Notes under the pieces: generated by a model
What the model was told of the DNA's origin: nothing
What the model saw: the letters and a program-made list of their open reading frames with translations, nothing else
The model's database searches: none
Shown here: positions 1-12,900 of the stretch, in pieces
Numbering within the stretch: the first letter of the stretch is position 1
Layout of the letters: every line of letters starts with the position of its first letter
NCBI GenBank assembly: GCA_021234155.1
Contig: JAJEKV010000010.1
Location: 10,395,511 to 10,459,510 of the forward strand
DNA: 64,000 nucleotides
DNA from: Isoetes taiwanensis
Lineage: Eukaryota > Streptophyta > Lycopodiopsida > Isoetales > Isoetaceae
Reading direction: 5' to 3'
Translations under genes and position numbers: made by a program

Positions 1-992
1 ACACTGTCGGATGCTGAAGGAAGCCAATAAGTTCCCAACACATAACCCTAAAATGGGTTATCTCGAGGCTTGCATGTCGAGCAGAATAATAGTACAAGAA
101 AATACAATAATATAGACATATGGGTCTAAACCATTGAAATTATGCATCAAAATTAGTTTAAGCGTATGCGCACTCTAGATATACTAATTAGTATACCTCA
201 TCAAATACATCCATGAAATCATATAAAAACCTTAGGAAAAAACGTACAATAATACAAAAGAAACCCCCTGTTATAATGCTAGATATTCAGAGCTTGCAAC
301 CATATTTTCTTCATGGACATGAAATCCATAGCTAAACCCAAATAGAAACTGTCAGCATTCTGAAGATTGAAAATGTAGTTTCAAACTCTTCCTTTATCTG
401 AAGAAGCCAGAATCCGTGCAATGATCTAATGCGTGAACATTGTTTAATGCTCATACATGTGCCTAATCAAACAAAGACATCAAGCATACAAATACTCGGC
501 TATGGAGGCCGAAGCTTACCATCTTACCATCTCTCAACATGACGAAAATAGGAAGAAAGCATTAGAGAAGATGACCTACAGAACTACTGCTCGCCAACGT
601 TCGAACTGCTTAAATATTTGAAGATTGATACTAACCTTAAAAATTCTATCCAGGAATTCCAAATGTCTTTCCATTGGTGCAATGAGTCATGGCAACCTCC
701 TCTTCAACAATGAAGCTCCAATAATGCCAAAGCTTTTTTCAGAGACGGCACTTGAGCAGAGGCTACTGTTTTCGTTCAACATTTTCCTAGTTGAACGTAG
801 AACCTAGATGAATGCATATGTAGATGAAAAGGATGCGCGAAACAGGTTCCTCGCCTGGGACCGAGGAAAAAAATAGTGGCTTTCCAACGTAAGTCGATCA
901 TTTCTGGCAGAGAAGCACGGGCCAGGGCCATCACCGCCCGCACGCTCCCTTACCTCTGGAATTTGAAATAAAGGAAGATTAGACTTGAACTG

Positions 993-1180
993 GAAAAGGT
1001 CCTGCAGGGGAAAGGGAACGCCGCATGCGGCGTTAAATGCGGCGTTCCTTGGCACAAATACTAACAACATCTCAAAATAAAAAAGAAAAGGTCCCGCAAG
1101 GGAAAGGGAACGCCGCATGCGGCGTTACATGCGGCGTTCCTTGGCACAAATACCAACAATATCTCAAAATAAACAAGGTG
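993..1180. repeat. 92-bp tandem duplication centred on an 18-bp palindrome
   Basis: Two copies of a unit that begins with a GGTCC(T/C)GCA(G/A)GGGAAAGGGAA stretch and ends CTCAAAATAAA. Each contains the perfect palindrome AACGCCGCATGCGGCGTT (1017-1034 and 1109-1126), followed by ATGCGGCGTTCC, which can pair with GGAACGCCGCAT to form a longer hairpin. The offset between palindromes is 92 bp. The function is unknown; it may be the terminal or subterminal part of a transposon. Confidence 0.8.
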
Positions 1181-1212
1181 CTGCGCACGGAGGGTTGCCC
1201 TCCGTGACCCGA
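1174..1212. repeat. dispersed GC-rich hairpin segment, copy 1
   Basis: The sequence CAAGGTGCTGCGCACGGAG followed by GGTTGCCCTCCGTG forms a stem (ACGGAGGG / CCCTCCGT) with a tiny loop. A close copy in the same orientation lies at 43135-43173. It is probably one end of a dispersed element; the family is not identified. Confidence 0.6.
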
Positions 1213-1361
1213 GAATCTATGAATCATGAATCTATGTTTTTGTTTCTAGCATTTTCTTCAAGCCAATGTGGTTGTTTAGAACTTGGCGATATCAAACATA
1301 TGGCAAAGAAATCGTAATCACGTTGCTTGCCTAGGAGTAACAATTTACTTCTTATATTCTA

Positions 1362-3918
1362 CTAGGAAAAGTGCCCAGCGTTGCTGGGCTTTTCATTGGA
1401 TTAATTTCAAAACTTAATGAAGTTATGGTCATTAGAAAGAATGGGCTTTCCTTATAAATTAAAGTTTGAAATTGTTCCTTTAAAATGTTTATTTATTATG
1501 CTTGAAGCTTAAATACAACTTTCAAAGTTTTAAAATATTAAGATCGATCAGTTTGTTGCACTAAATATATTAATTTTGATATTAGATTGTATCCTATGCA
1601 ATTCTTATCATGGCCTAACCTGTTTGCAGTTCCGTAAGGCCATTTTGCATCTGCATAGATAGTATTTAGGCAGTGTTTAAATATGGGCCAAACTCTCCTA
1701 TGCCAAACCGTAAAATGAAAATACTACAACATGATTTTGCTCATATATCTTAAACATGCAAAATCATGTTAGAGAATTGTTTGGTGTGCAAAACTGTAAA
1801 ATATAAATACTACAACACGATTTTGCTCACATATCTTAAACATGCATATAGTTTAATAGTGCACGTAATAAAAACATTATAAGGTTAATCTTTTTGTTCA
1901 AGATTATGTCATGGAGGAACTTTGCCATGTTACAAGGCATGATATGATTTCATGCATACTTATTCTTTATAAAATTTCTCAAAATATGCTCTCTTACTAC
2001 TACACTTTATAACGGTTTCTCAACTTAATTCCATTTTTTATTGCTTTTGTCCGTGTATAAGTTATGAGCTTTTCGCATTACTTGGCCGCATTCCTTTAGT
2101 TGCTCCAATCTGGGCTACTTTAATTTGTGCTTAACCTGACATTAGTTTGTGGCTCACATTTCTTACCATGCAGAAGCGACGTGAATATAGGTAATATTAT
2201 GAATGCTCAAGGAAGGCCCACTTCTTAAATATCTCAGGGACATCCCTCCATTCAGCATGTCAAGAGTTGCAAAGAGTATACATGGACCGGGAGTATCAAT
2301 TTGAGACATATCAAATGTTGATAGATAGTTGGGATTGTGACGTGTATACGTGGACCTCTATTAGAATTCAATTATTTGTTAATAAAGAACTTGTGTTTTG
2401 GACCATGTTCTAAGACTGAGAAGTCATAAAAGAAAACATATTGGTAATTCCAATTTATTTATGTGTGCGGTCAAAGAAATATATCATTCCATCCAAAGGG
2501 ACAATTTTGATATTTTGTCTGCTATACATATCTTCTTCCACGTTTCAATGCTTGTCTTTAACTTGCAAAGACCGATCGATTTACATGCTCAATTTGGTAT
2601 AACAAAATCCTGGTAAGAATATCCACCCATACCGTAATCTGATGTTACAAATGCTAGAGCTATATCATGTTATAGAAGAAGTTGCAGCAGATGCATGCTA
2701 TAGAACAGACGTCACTTATTAAGATACCTTTGGCACCGAAAAACATAAAATTTCTACTAAATGCTTGTTGTCCATCTAGGTCGAGAATGTTCTTTAAACC
2801 TTCCCGGTTTGAAGAGCCATGAGAGCTACTTTCATACACCTTTTCATGTGAAGAAAAGAATTGCGAGACCTTCGTAACATGTGTTTTCGGTCATTTTATT
2901 ATAAAAGTTTTTGGCAAAGATACATGGTCCGCCAAAGTAGATGTATAAAACAAAAATTTGCACTTGCTAGTGTTACAAGCTAGTTACGAAGGCATATCCA
3001 GGGTCTCACAAAGGATTTGGGAACGAAACTTGAGTCTTCCACGTGAGTCCATACTTTTTGCACTCTGGCTTTGCAGCATCAAATCCACGCCCCTTTGGCG
3101 TGTAAACACAAGAATTGTTATAGCAACATAGCCTAATGGTGGTACTTGTCTCGATTATCTCTTCGATATCTTCCCATAAAAGTGAGAAAAAGTAATGCTC
3201 CCTGGTAGGTCGGGATACCAATACCAAATAACATTAAGACATGAAGTTGTTGTTTGCCAACTTTGAAGTAGTATTTTCTTCTTTATTCTTGTGCAGCAAA
3301 GTCATTTATTAGAAATTCTTCGGAAGGAAGTGAGAAAAGCTTCCGAAAAGAATGGTTTTCTCAGGCGATCTTTTCACAATCGCCAAACAAACATAAAACA
3401 AACATGATGAAGTTAATAGTCAAGCTCAGATTACGTCAAATTGTTGTAAATCACGAATATATAAATTTCAAACATAGTTATTAAATAACTTTGTGGAAAC
3501 ATGCTTTGTTCTTTCTTCCGAAAATGTTCATTTTGCCTATCAAGTATGGGTAGTAGCTTTTTTACGTACCAAGGTCTTTAAGTAAGAAAAAGTTCTCTCC
3601 TTCTTTGCCATTCTTATCCTATCAATCCCTATCTTACTAAACAATCGCCTAACCGAGAAGGTATACTTCCTACCTTTGTGCCAACCTCCTTCTCCACCCT
3701 TTGCACATACTCAACAAATATGTCGATTGCTTAGTATTGGTCGGGAAAAATTCTTAGGTGCAATCAAGATCCACAGGCCAAAAGCACGCTTCCCGGAAAA
3801 TGGAACCCGTGAGCTCGGACATTTCTTCGCTTTGTATTTAAGGAAGTTAATTCAAAGATATCCGGGAGACTCCCCTTGAGGAAAATGGTCCATCAAAATC
3901 ATAAACTTCTAAATGAGA
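1362..3918 (-). mobile_element. Helitron alpha1 (C2/GRAM-capturing type)
   Basis: About 2.56 kb. The 3' end on the left has the hairpin GCCCAGC-GTT-GCTGGGC at 1373-1389, then spacer, then CTAG at 1362. The 5' end on the right is TCTCATTTAGAAG read on the minus strand. The body matches alpha2-4. The right half (about 2870-3900) is altered at many CAG/CTG positions relative to alpha4, for example AATTCTGAGACC becoming AATTGCGAGACC. It is the outermost unit at the 3' side of the array. Confidence 0.88.
2990..3890 (-). pseudogene. C2/GRAM-domain protein fragment in alpha1
   Basis: Minus-strand exon pieces resemble the GRAM part of plant C2-and-GRAM proteins (Arabidopsis At1g03370 family). The stretch LLWEDIEE is readable near 3150-3190, with KGRGFDA following. 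The copy is disturbed at CAG/CTG sites, so alpha4 is the better template for reading it. Both the N-terminal C2 domain and the C-terminus are missing. It cannot make a full product and is best seen as captured DNA. Confidence 0.6.
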
Positions 3919-6900
3919 CTAATTCTGTTTGCCGTTCTCGGGCATAATTTGGGAACATGTAAATCTTTTGAACCTCTTTGTTTCTCCAATCGAGCTAATT
4001 GTTCCATAATTGTCTCTAGTGCTTTTTGTCTCTAATCAAGCTTCATGTTTCATCTAGTGCTTTTTGTCTCTGCGCGCTCTTCTCTCTATATTTAGCTCAA
4101 GCAAACAAAGAAGTTTGCCGATTCGCTTTTTTAGCACATCACCTTGCCATTTTGTAATGGGATACTCAATAACGACACTATTATTGTTAGAGGTTGTGTA
4201 TTGGTTTTGCTCTATTGTTTTTTACTTAAGGAAGCCTTAATATACATCCATGTCAAAGGTTGTGCTATGAATTTTATTGTCTGGTCTTTTTGTCAAAGGT
4301 CCATATTGCACAATCAACATTACATCATAATTTATGTATTGTAGTCATCAAAATGTGTGTTCTTACGTTGCATTTATGTAAAAAAAACTACCAGGTCCAA
4401 AACCCAGTATTGAATTTTGAATTTCAAAGACCTTGGGGTTTCGTCCTCCCAAGGGACTTTCCTTCATTGATTCTCTATTCAGATTGGAGGAGTTTTATAA
4501 TAAATTGTATAGCTACCAACGACCGACAACAAAACATTCATGCGTTATGCGAACATTCATGCTTAACATACTTTGAACCATGAACCAAGTATGCTTTTGA
4601 GTGATCATTGGACTTCAGAGGTTTTATAATCTTGAATGCCAAGGCAAAACACGGGTGATGTATTTTCTGAACTGAACTGTTTTATTGTTCTCAATCAAAT
4701 GAGATCTGTCCCACTTTGAAGAATTCATGTACATTTTGTTGCAAACAGTTATCATTTGATGTTTCAATTAAAACCAGCTCTTGCCAGGACAAAGGAATAA
4801 GAGCTCAATTATTGTAACCATTGTAATCTTCTACATATCTGCATAGTGGCAAACTATTATCATATAACACTGCACAGATATTTGCTCCTTTATAAGCAAA
4901 TGCAATGTTAATAAGCAAAAAAATGAGTCCCCTTTCAGCTGTTCCCATACAGTTTGACATGAAGATGATTGTGGCTTTCTTGGCTTCTTTATGTCTTTTT
5001 CCAGCTTCTTTTGGAAGACTCTCTGAGCTGCTTAACATCCGATTCAGACTCCACCAATGGAACCCATGTTGTATAACAACAATGTCATATCTGCGTTTTA
5101 TCCTATTCTCTAAACTATAGCCAAAATACTGTGGGAAGTACTTTAACTCCCATTTTCTTCTTATGTTCCCATCAACATTTAATCCCAAAATTTGAGGGAA
5201 TCTGCCAAGCATTAAGATGACATCTTTATTACTGTAGCCCTGATCAAGTAGAAATTCAACTGAGGGTTTGATGTTCTCTTCTATGCTTAGGCCAAAGATT
5301 TGAGGATATAGCAGCAATATGCTTCTTATATTAACCCAGTGCTTTCAAAATAAGCAACCACTTTCTTCCATAACCAACAATATGAGGGAATTTAGTTAAC
5401 ACTCGTCCGACTTCTTCGCTCGTTATTCCTGATTCTAGAAGAAAATTGACATTATCACAAATTTTCTAGTCACTATATGTGAGTATATGAGGAAACATCA
5501 TCAGAATCTTTCTCCAAGAGTCCCTTTTGACACCTAAGCTTTCTAAATATCTGACAGTTGGCAGAAGGTTGAAGTTCACACTACATCCAAAAAACTGTGG
5601 CCGCCTCAAAACTATATCTGGAATCTCTCAGGGATTGACTCCTAGATCCAGGCATAACTTAACAGCTGGTTTCATAGTTGCATCTACATTGTAGCCTGCG
5701 AGATGAGGTACCCGGGTGACAATGGAATGCACTTGCTCTGAGTTTACCCTAATGCTTTCAAGATATATGAGAGAAGCTCTGGGAACAGTTTTGACATCTC
5801 GAACAGCTTGAGGTTTTTGCAAAGCCTTGAAAGGGTTTACAAAAAGTTTCTCTGCAGCTTTTGAGGAAGTTTCAAAACCCAGAATATAATTAAGAGTGTT
5901 CTCTCCATGCTCAGTCTGCAAGTCTTCAAGATAGGAAAGCAATGTTTCACGAATCTCATGGGTTGATAGCTCTCTTCCTGCAAACATTTTGCATTAATGC
6001 TTTCAATGATCCAGGAACATTGTAATCTTACACGATATTAACACCTTGTCTACATCATGCTTTTTCTAAAACTTCTCTTCTAACTTACAAAATATTATGT
6101 TTTTTGGTGGACTATAAGGTGCAAATACTTTTTACAACATTGTCTCTATGGATTGTGGATAAATAGTGACAGAACTTACCACACAGATACCGCATTCGAT
6201 GACGCGAATGCATGACATATACCAAGTTGCAAGTTCACCTATGTTGAGCATTACATCTCAATATTTATAATAAACCTGAACATTTTAATGAGACTAACGC
6301 AAATTTGCATTGACTTGTAATTTAAAGAAATACCTGCTTTTAGGGAGCATTGCAACAGAAGCATCTTATGCGACTTTCAAAGTTGTCCTCATGCATCCTG
6401 ATCTGTTTTACGTCAGCCAAAGATGACCAATATTTAGAAGTGGCTTACCAAAAACTATAACTGTAAAGAAGCATGCACTACACTGAAACATGCTATTGTG
6501 TTTCATTTGGTAAGGCCTCTAAATTCATAGATCACAAAATACTTGTTGTCAAGACTTAATAACACGTCTACTTTATATAACCGATTAAATCCAACAAAAG
6601 CAACAGAATAAAAAGCAACGATGAATATAAAACACAGTTATAGAAGGAGTCAGGCAAGTAGCTCAAAAAATAATCTTACCAAGAAAAAGAGTTGTTATAT
6701 TTGCAGAATGGAAGCCTGTATTATGTGTACAAAGGATGCTTACCTAGTGCAAATGCGATCCATCCCGATCTTGCACTGCCTCCACTACTATCCAAACCCA
6801 TAACCTCGAAAACCCGTGCCTCCAGACTCTGGACTTCTATCATAAACTCTCTGACAAACCCTCCAAAGGCTCATCTTTGTATGCGCTATCTGCTTGCGTA

Positions 6901-7378
6901 GATTTGAGCGTTGCAGCTATCGGTCAAACAATACCAATCATCGGTTCTTACATGCCCGCTGCCAAAGCTAAAGCTTTCGCCATAGCTACGCTCAGAGCCA
7001 TAAGTAGCAGCTGACGATGCTAGAACCTCCACGGCAGGAGCTCAGAGGATAAACGCAAGATCGGAACTTGGAAATCATGCTGGCCGTTCTTGGTAAACCT
7101 ATAGCATAATGCTATCATGCCTTGGTCTTTTGATCCTGCCGGAGTAAGAAGGAATAGCGCTAAAACTCTTAGTGAACCTATAGCATAATGCTGTCGGTTT
7201 CTATCATGCCTTGGTCTTTGATCCTGCCGGAGTAAGAAGGAATAGCGGTAAAACTGTGTTGCGTTAACTCTCAACCCTAAGTTCGAAAGATTGGCAAATC
7301 GTAACCCTAGGATAAAATGATTAAACCCCAGCCGTCGGATCTAGGGCGTGATCCATTACATAACATTATAATATAAGA
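3919..7378 (-). mobile_element. Helitron beta1 (mTERF-capturing type)
   Basis: 3460 bp. The 5' end (TCTTATATTATAATGTTAT on the minus strand) lies at the right. The 3' end at the left is degraded: the hairpin region reads as GCCGTTCTCGGGC instead of GCCCAGCGTTGCTGGGC, probably part of the CAG/CTG corruption that begins in alpha1. The interior is clean. An extra AGA (7379-7381) separates it from alpha2, unlike other junctions. The 5' third contains an internal tandem duplication of about 87 bp (7105-7270) around GATCCTGCCGGAGTAAGAAGG. Confidence 0.88.
4805..7001 (-). pseudogene. mTERF-family gene fragment in beta1
   Basis: mTERF proteins are organellar nucleic-acid-binding proteins made of repeated helical motifs of about 30 residues. 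On the minus strand a candidate first exon starts at ATG 7001 and ends at a GTAAGC donor near 6743. The main exon starts upstream of MFAGRELSTHEIRETLL (5987) and continues to about 4930. Several mTERF motifs are readable: FPHILTYSD, LTKFPHIVGYG, YPQIFGLSIEENIKPSVEFL, LGRFPQILGLNVDGNIRRK and the C-terminal FPQYFGYSLENRIK. An in-frame TGA follows LGVNP (about 5627), a TAG follows TYSD, and the frame breaks near 5340. The same lesions occur in beta3 and beta5, so they predate amplification. The orientation matches the Helitron. Expressed protein is unlikely. Confidence 0.8.
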
Positions 7379-7381
7379 AGA

Positions 7382-9915
7382 TAGGAAAAGTGCCCAGCGT
7401 TGCTGGGCTTTTCATTGGATTAATTTCAAAACTTAATGAAGTTATGGTCATTAGAAAGAATGGGCTTTCCTTATAAATTAAAGTTTGAAATTGTTCCTTT
7501 AAAATGTTTATTTATTATGCTTGAAGCTTAAATACAACTTTCAAAGTTTTAAAATATTAAGATCGATCAGTTTGTTGCACTAAATATATTAATTTTGATA
7601 TTAGATTGTATCCTATGCAATTCTTATCATGGCCTAACCTGTTTGCAGTTCCGTAAGGCCATTTTGCATCTGCATAGATAGTATTTAGGCAGTGTTTAAA
7701 TATGGGCCAAACTCTTCTATGCCAAACCGTAAAATGAAAATACTACAACATGATTTTGCTCATATATCTTAAACATGCAAAATCATGTTAGAGAATTGTT
7801 TGGTGTGCAAAACTGTAAAATGAAAATACTACAACACGATTTTGCTCACATATCTTAAACATGCATATAGTTTAATAGTGCACGTAATAAAAACATTATA
7901 AGGTTAATCTTTTTGTTCAAGATTATGTCATGGAGGAACTTTGCCATGTTATAAGGCATGATATGATTTCATGCATACTTATTCTTTATAAAATTTCTCA
8001 AAATATGCTCTCTTACTACTACACTTTATAACGGTTTCTCAACTTAATTCCATTTTTATTGCTTTTGTCAGGTGTATAAGTTATGAGCTTTTCGCATTAC
8101 TTGGCCGCATTCCTTTAGTTGCTCCAATCTGGGCTACTTTAATTTGTGCTTAACCTGACATTAGTTTGTGGCTCACATTTCTTACCATGCAGAAGCGACG
8201 TGAATATAGGTAATATTATGAATGCTCAAGGAAGGCCCACTTCTTAAATATCTCGGGGACATCCCTCCATTCAAACATGTCAAGAGTTGCAAAGAGTATA
8301 CATGGGAGGGGAGTATCAATTTGAGACATATCAAATGTTGATAGATAGTTGGGATTGTGACGTGTATACGTGGACCTCTATTAGAATTCAATTATTTGTT
8401 AATAAAGAACTTGTGTTTTGGACCATGTTCTAAGACTGAGAAGTCATAGAAGAAAACATATTGGTAATTCCAATTTATTTATGTGTGCGGTCAAAGAAAT
8501 ATATCATTCCATCCAAAGGGACAATTTTGATATTTTTGCATTATACATATCTTCTTCCACGTTTCAATGCTTGTCTTTAACTTGCAAAGACCAGATCGAT
8601 TTACATGCTCAAAGCCGGTATAACAAAATCCCGGTAAGAATATCCACCCATACCGTAATCGATGTTACAAATGCGAGCTATATCATGTTATAGAAGAAGT
8701 TGCGGCAGATGCATGCTATAGAACGGGCGTCACTTATTAAGATACCTTTGGCACCTAGAAAAACATAAAATTTCTACTAAATGCTTGTTGTCCATCTAGG
8801 TCAGAATGTTCTTTAAACCTTCCCAGTTTGAAGAGCCATGAGAGCTACTTTCATACACCTTTTCATGTGAAGAAAAGAATTCGAGACCTTCGTAACATGT
8901 GTTTTCGGTCATTTTATTATAAAAGTTTTTGGCAAAGATACATGGTCCGCCAAAGTAGATGTATAAAAACAAAAATTTGCACTTGCTAGTGTTACAAGCT
9001 AGTTACACAAGGCATATCCGTGTCTCACAAAGGACTGAACTGAAACTTGAGTCTTCCACGTGAGTCCATACTTTTTGCACTCTGCACAAGATCAAATCCC
9101 ACCCCTTTGCGTGTAAACACAAGAATTGTTATAGCAACATAGCCTAATGGTGGTACTGTCTCAGTTATCTCTTCGATATCTTCCCATGAAAGTGAGAAAA
9201 AGTAATGCTCCTGGTAGGTCAGATACCAATACCAAATAACATTAAGACATGAAGTTGTTGTTTGCCAACCTGAAGTAGTATTTTCTTCTTTATTGTGAGC
9301 AGCAAAGTCATTTATTAGAAATTCTTGAGGAAGGAAGTGAGAAAAGCTTCCGAAAAGAATGGTTTCTAGTGGCCGATCTTTTCACAATCGCCAAACAAAC
9401 ATAAAACAAACATGATGAAGTTAATAGTCAAGCTCCGTATTACGTCAAATTGTTGTAAATCTGAATATATAAATTTCAAACATAGTTATTAAATAACTTT
9501 GTGGAAACATGCTTTGTTCTTTCTTCTGAAAATGTTCTATCAAGTATGGGTAGCAGTTTTTTCTGTACCAAGGTCTTTAAGTAAGAAAAAGTTCTCTCCT
9601 TGCTGCCATTCTTATCCTATCAATCCCTATCTTACTAAACAATCGCCTAACCAGAAAGGTATACTTCCTACCTTTGTGCCAACCTCCTTCTCCACCCTTT
9701 GCACATACTCAACAAATATGTCAGATTGCTTAGTATTGGTCAGAAAAATTCTTAGGTGCAATCAAGATCCACAGGGCCAAAGCACGCTTCCCCGGAAAAT
9801 GGAACCCGAGCTCGGACATTTCTTCTGCTTTGTATTTAAGGAAGTTAATTTCAGCATATCCAGGAGACTCCCCTTCGGAAAATGGTCCATCAAAATCATA
9901 AACTTCTAAATGAGA
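7382..9915 (-). mobile_element. Helitron alpha2
   Basis: 2534 bp. The left end TAGGAAAAGTGCCCAGCGTTG is the reverse of the alpha 3' terminus (hairpin, ACTTTTCCTA). The right end is the reverse of TCTCATTTAG. It shares the GTCAAAGAAATATATC variant with alpha1, whereas alpha3 and alpha4 have GACATATATC. Many CAG/CTG-site alterations relative to alpha4 are present, such as AATCGATG for AATCTGATG. Confidence 0.87.
9020..9890 (-). pseudogene. C2/GRAM-domain protein fragment in alpha2
   Basis: Same captured fragment as in the other alpha units: minus-strand exon pieces for the segment before GRAM (9700-9890) and for GRAM itself (9040-9240). Reading frames are interrupted at positions where the sister copies have CAG or CTG, so breaks specific to this copy may be sequencing artefact. 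The shared in-frame stop before LHLRIFL is the reliable lesion. Confidence 0.55.
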
Positions 9916-12900
9916 CTAGTTACGGTGCACGCGTTCGCTGGGCATAATTTGGGAACATGTAAATCTTTTGAACCTCTTTGTTTCTCCAATCGAGCTAATT
10001 GTTCCATAATTGTCTCTAGTGCTTTTTGTCTCTAATCAAGCTTCATGTTTCATAGCTATCTCTAGTGCTTTTTGTCTCTGCGCGCTCTTCTCTCTATATT
10101 TAGCTCAAGCAACAAAGAAGTCTGGATTCGTTTTTTAGCACATCACCTTGCCATTTTGTAATGGGATACTCAATAACGACACTATTATTGTTAGAGGTTG
10201 TGTATTGGTTTTGCTCTATTGTTTTTTACTTAAGGAAGCCTTAATATACATCCATGTCAAAGGTTGTGCTATGAATTTTATTGTCTGGTCTTTTTGTCAA
10301 AGGTCCATATTGCACAATCAACATTACATCATAATTTATGTATTGTAGTCATCAAAATGTGTGTTCTTACGTTGCATTTATGTAAAAAAAACTACCTGGT
10401 CCAAAACCCAGTATTGAATTTTGAATTTCAAAGACCTTGGGGTTTCGTCCTCCCAAGGGACTTTCCTTCATTGATTCTCTATTCAGATTGGAGGAGTTTT
10501 ATAATAAATTGTATAGCTACCAACGACCGACAACAAAACATTCATGCGTTATGCGAACATTCATGCTTAACATACTTTGAACCATGAACCAAGTATGCTT
10601 TTGAGTGATCATTGGACTTCAGAGGTTTTATAATCTTGAATGCCAAGGCAAAACACGGGTGATGTATTTTCTGAACGAACTGTTTTATTGTTCTCAATCA
10701 AATGAGATCTGTCCCACTTTGAAGAATTCATGTACATTTTGTTGCAAACAGTTATCATTTGATGTTTCAATTAAAACCAGCTCTTGCCAGGACAAAGGAA
10801 TAAGAGCTCAATTATTGTAACCATTGTAATCTTCTACATATCGCATAGTGGCAAACTATTATCATATAACACTTTGCATTGATATTTGCTCCTTTATAAG
10901 CAAATGCAATGTTAATAAGCAAAAAAATGAGTCCCTTTCAAATTTGTTCCCATACAGGTTTGACATGAAGATGATTGTGGCTTCCTTGGCTTCTTTATGT
11001 CTTTTTTCCAGCTTCTTTTGGAAGACTCTACGAGCTGCTTAACATCCGATTCGGACTCCACCAATGGAACCCATGTTGTATAACAACAATGTCATATCTG
11101 GGTTTTATCCTATTCTCTAAACTATAGCCAAAATATTGTGGGAAGTACTTTAACTCCCATTTTCTTCTTATGTTCCCATCAACATTTAATCCCAAAATTT
11201 GAGGGAATCGCCAAGCATTAAGATGACATCTTTATTATCAGTAGCCGATCAAGTAGAAATTCAACCGAGGGTTTGATGTTCTCTTCTATGCTTAGGCCAA
11301 AGATTTGAGGATATAGCAGCAATATGCTTCTTATATTAACCCAATGCTTTCAAAATAAGCAACCACTTTCTTCCATAACCAACAATATGAGGGAATTTAG
11401 TTAACACTCGTCCAGACTTCTTAGCTCGTTATTCCCGATTCTAGAAGAAAATTGACATTATCACAAATTTTCTAGTCACTATATGTGAGTATATGAGGAA
11501 ACATCATCGAATCTTTCTCCAAGAGTCCCTTTTGACACCTAAGCTTTCCAAATATCGATAGGTTGGCGAGAAGGTTGAAGTTCACACTACATCCAAAAAG
11601 CGTGGCGCCTCAAAACTATATCTGGAATCTCTCGGGGATTGACTCCTAGATCCAAAGTGAGAACTTAATTTGGTTTCATAGTTGCATCTACATTGTAGCC
11701 TCTGCGAGATGAGGCACCCGGGTGACAATGGAATGCACTTGCTCGAAGTTTACCCTAATGCTTTCAAGATATATGAGAGAAGCTCGGGGAACAGTTTTGA
11801 CATCTCGAACGACTTGAGGTTTTTGCAAAGCCTTGAAAGGGTTTACAAAAAGTTTCTCTGCAGACTTTTGAGGAAGTTTCAAAACCCGAATATAATTAAG
11901 AGTGTTCTCTCCATGTTCGGTCTGCAAGTCTTCAAGATAGGAAAGCAATGTTTCACGAATCTCATGGGTTGATAGCTCTCTTCCCGCAAACATTTTGCAT
12001 TAATGCTTTCAATGATCCGGGAACATTGTAATCTTACGCGATATTAACACCTTGTCTACATCATGCTTTTTCTAAAACTTCTCTTCTAACTTACAAAATA
12101 TTATGTTTTTGGTGGACTATAAGGTGCAAATACTTTTTACAACATTGTCTCTATGGATTGTGGATAAATAGTGATGAGAACTTACCACCACTGAGATACC
12201 GCGATTCGATGACGAATGAATGCATGACATATACCAAGTTGCAAGTTCACCTATGTTGAGCATTACATCTCAATATTTATAATAAACTGAACATTTTAAT
12301 GAGACTAACATAAATTTGCATTGACTTGTAATTTAAAGAAATACACGCTTTTTAGGGAGCATTGCCTTGAAGCATCCTATCGACTTTCAAAGTTGTCCTC
12401 ATGCATCCCGACTGTTTTACGTCGACCCAAAGATGACCAATATTTAGAAGTGGCTTACCAAAAACTATAAGCGTAAAGAAGCATGCACTACAATGAAACA
12501 TGCTATTGTGTTTCATTTGGTAAGGCCTCTAAATTCATAGACCACAAAATACTTGTTGTCAAGACTTAATAACACGTCTACTTTATATAACCGATTAAAT
12601 CCAACAAAAGCAAATGAATAAAAAGCAACGATGAATATAAAACACGGTTATAGAAGAAGAGTCGGGCAAGTAGCTCAAAAATAATCTTACCAAGAAAAGA
12701 GTTGTTATATTTGCGAGAATGGAAGCGTATTATGTGTACAAAGGATGCTTACCTAGTGCAAATGTGATCCATCCCGATCTTGCCTTTGCCTCCACTACTA
12801 TCCAAACCCATAACCTCGAAAACCCGTGCCTCCGGACTACGGACTTCTATCATAAACTCTCGACAAACCCTCCAAAGGCTCATCTTTGTATGCGCTATCC

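Larger units (their letters stand above)
1..1361. other. left flank, no gene recognised
   Basis: Unique sequence to the left of the Helitron array. No ORF on either strand resembles a known protein; the short ORFs lack codon structure and splice context. The only clear structure is the tandem palindromic repeat near 1000-1180 and the hairpin that follows it, listed separately. The flank ends in ...TTCTA at 1361, which is the host side of the array's insertion site. Confidence 0.6.

Noticed and set aside
4144-4344. 66-codon plus-strand ORF identical in four beta copies (4144, 10148, 16828; 26004 with one change)
   Set aside because: Identity is explained by recent duplication of the beta Helitron; it is antisense to the element, overlaps another frame and has no family resemblance.
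7020-7274. 84-codon minus-strand ORF conserved in beta copies
   Set aside because: It is built from an 87-bp tandem duplication that happens to keep frame; no protein-like composition.
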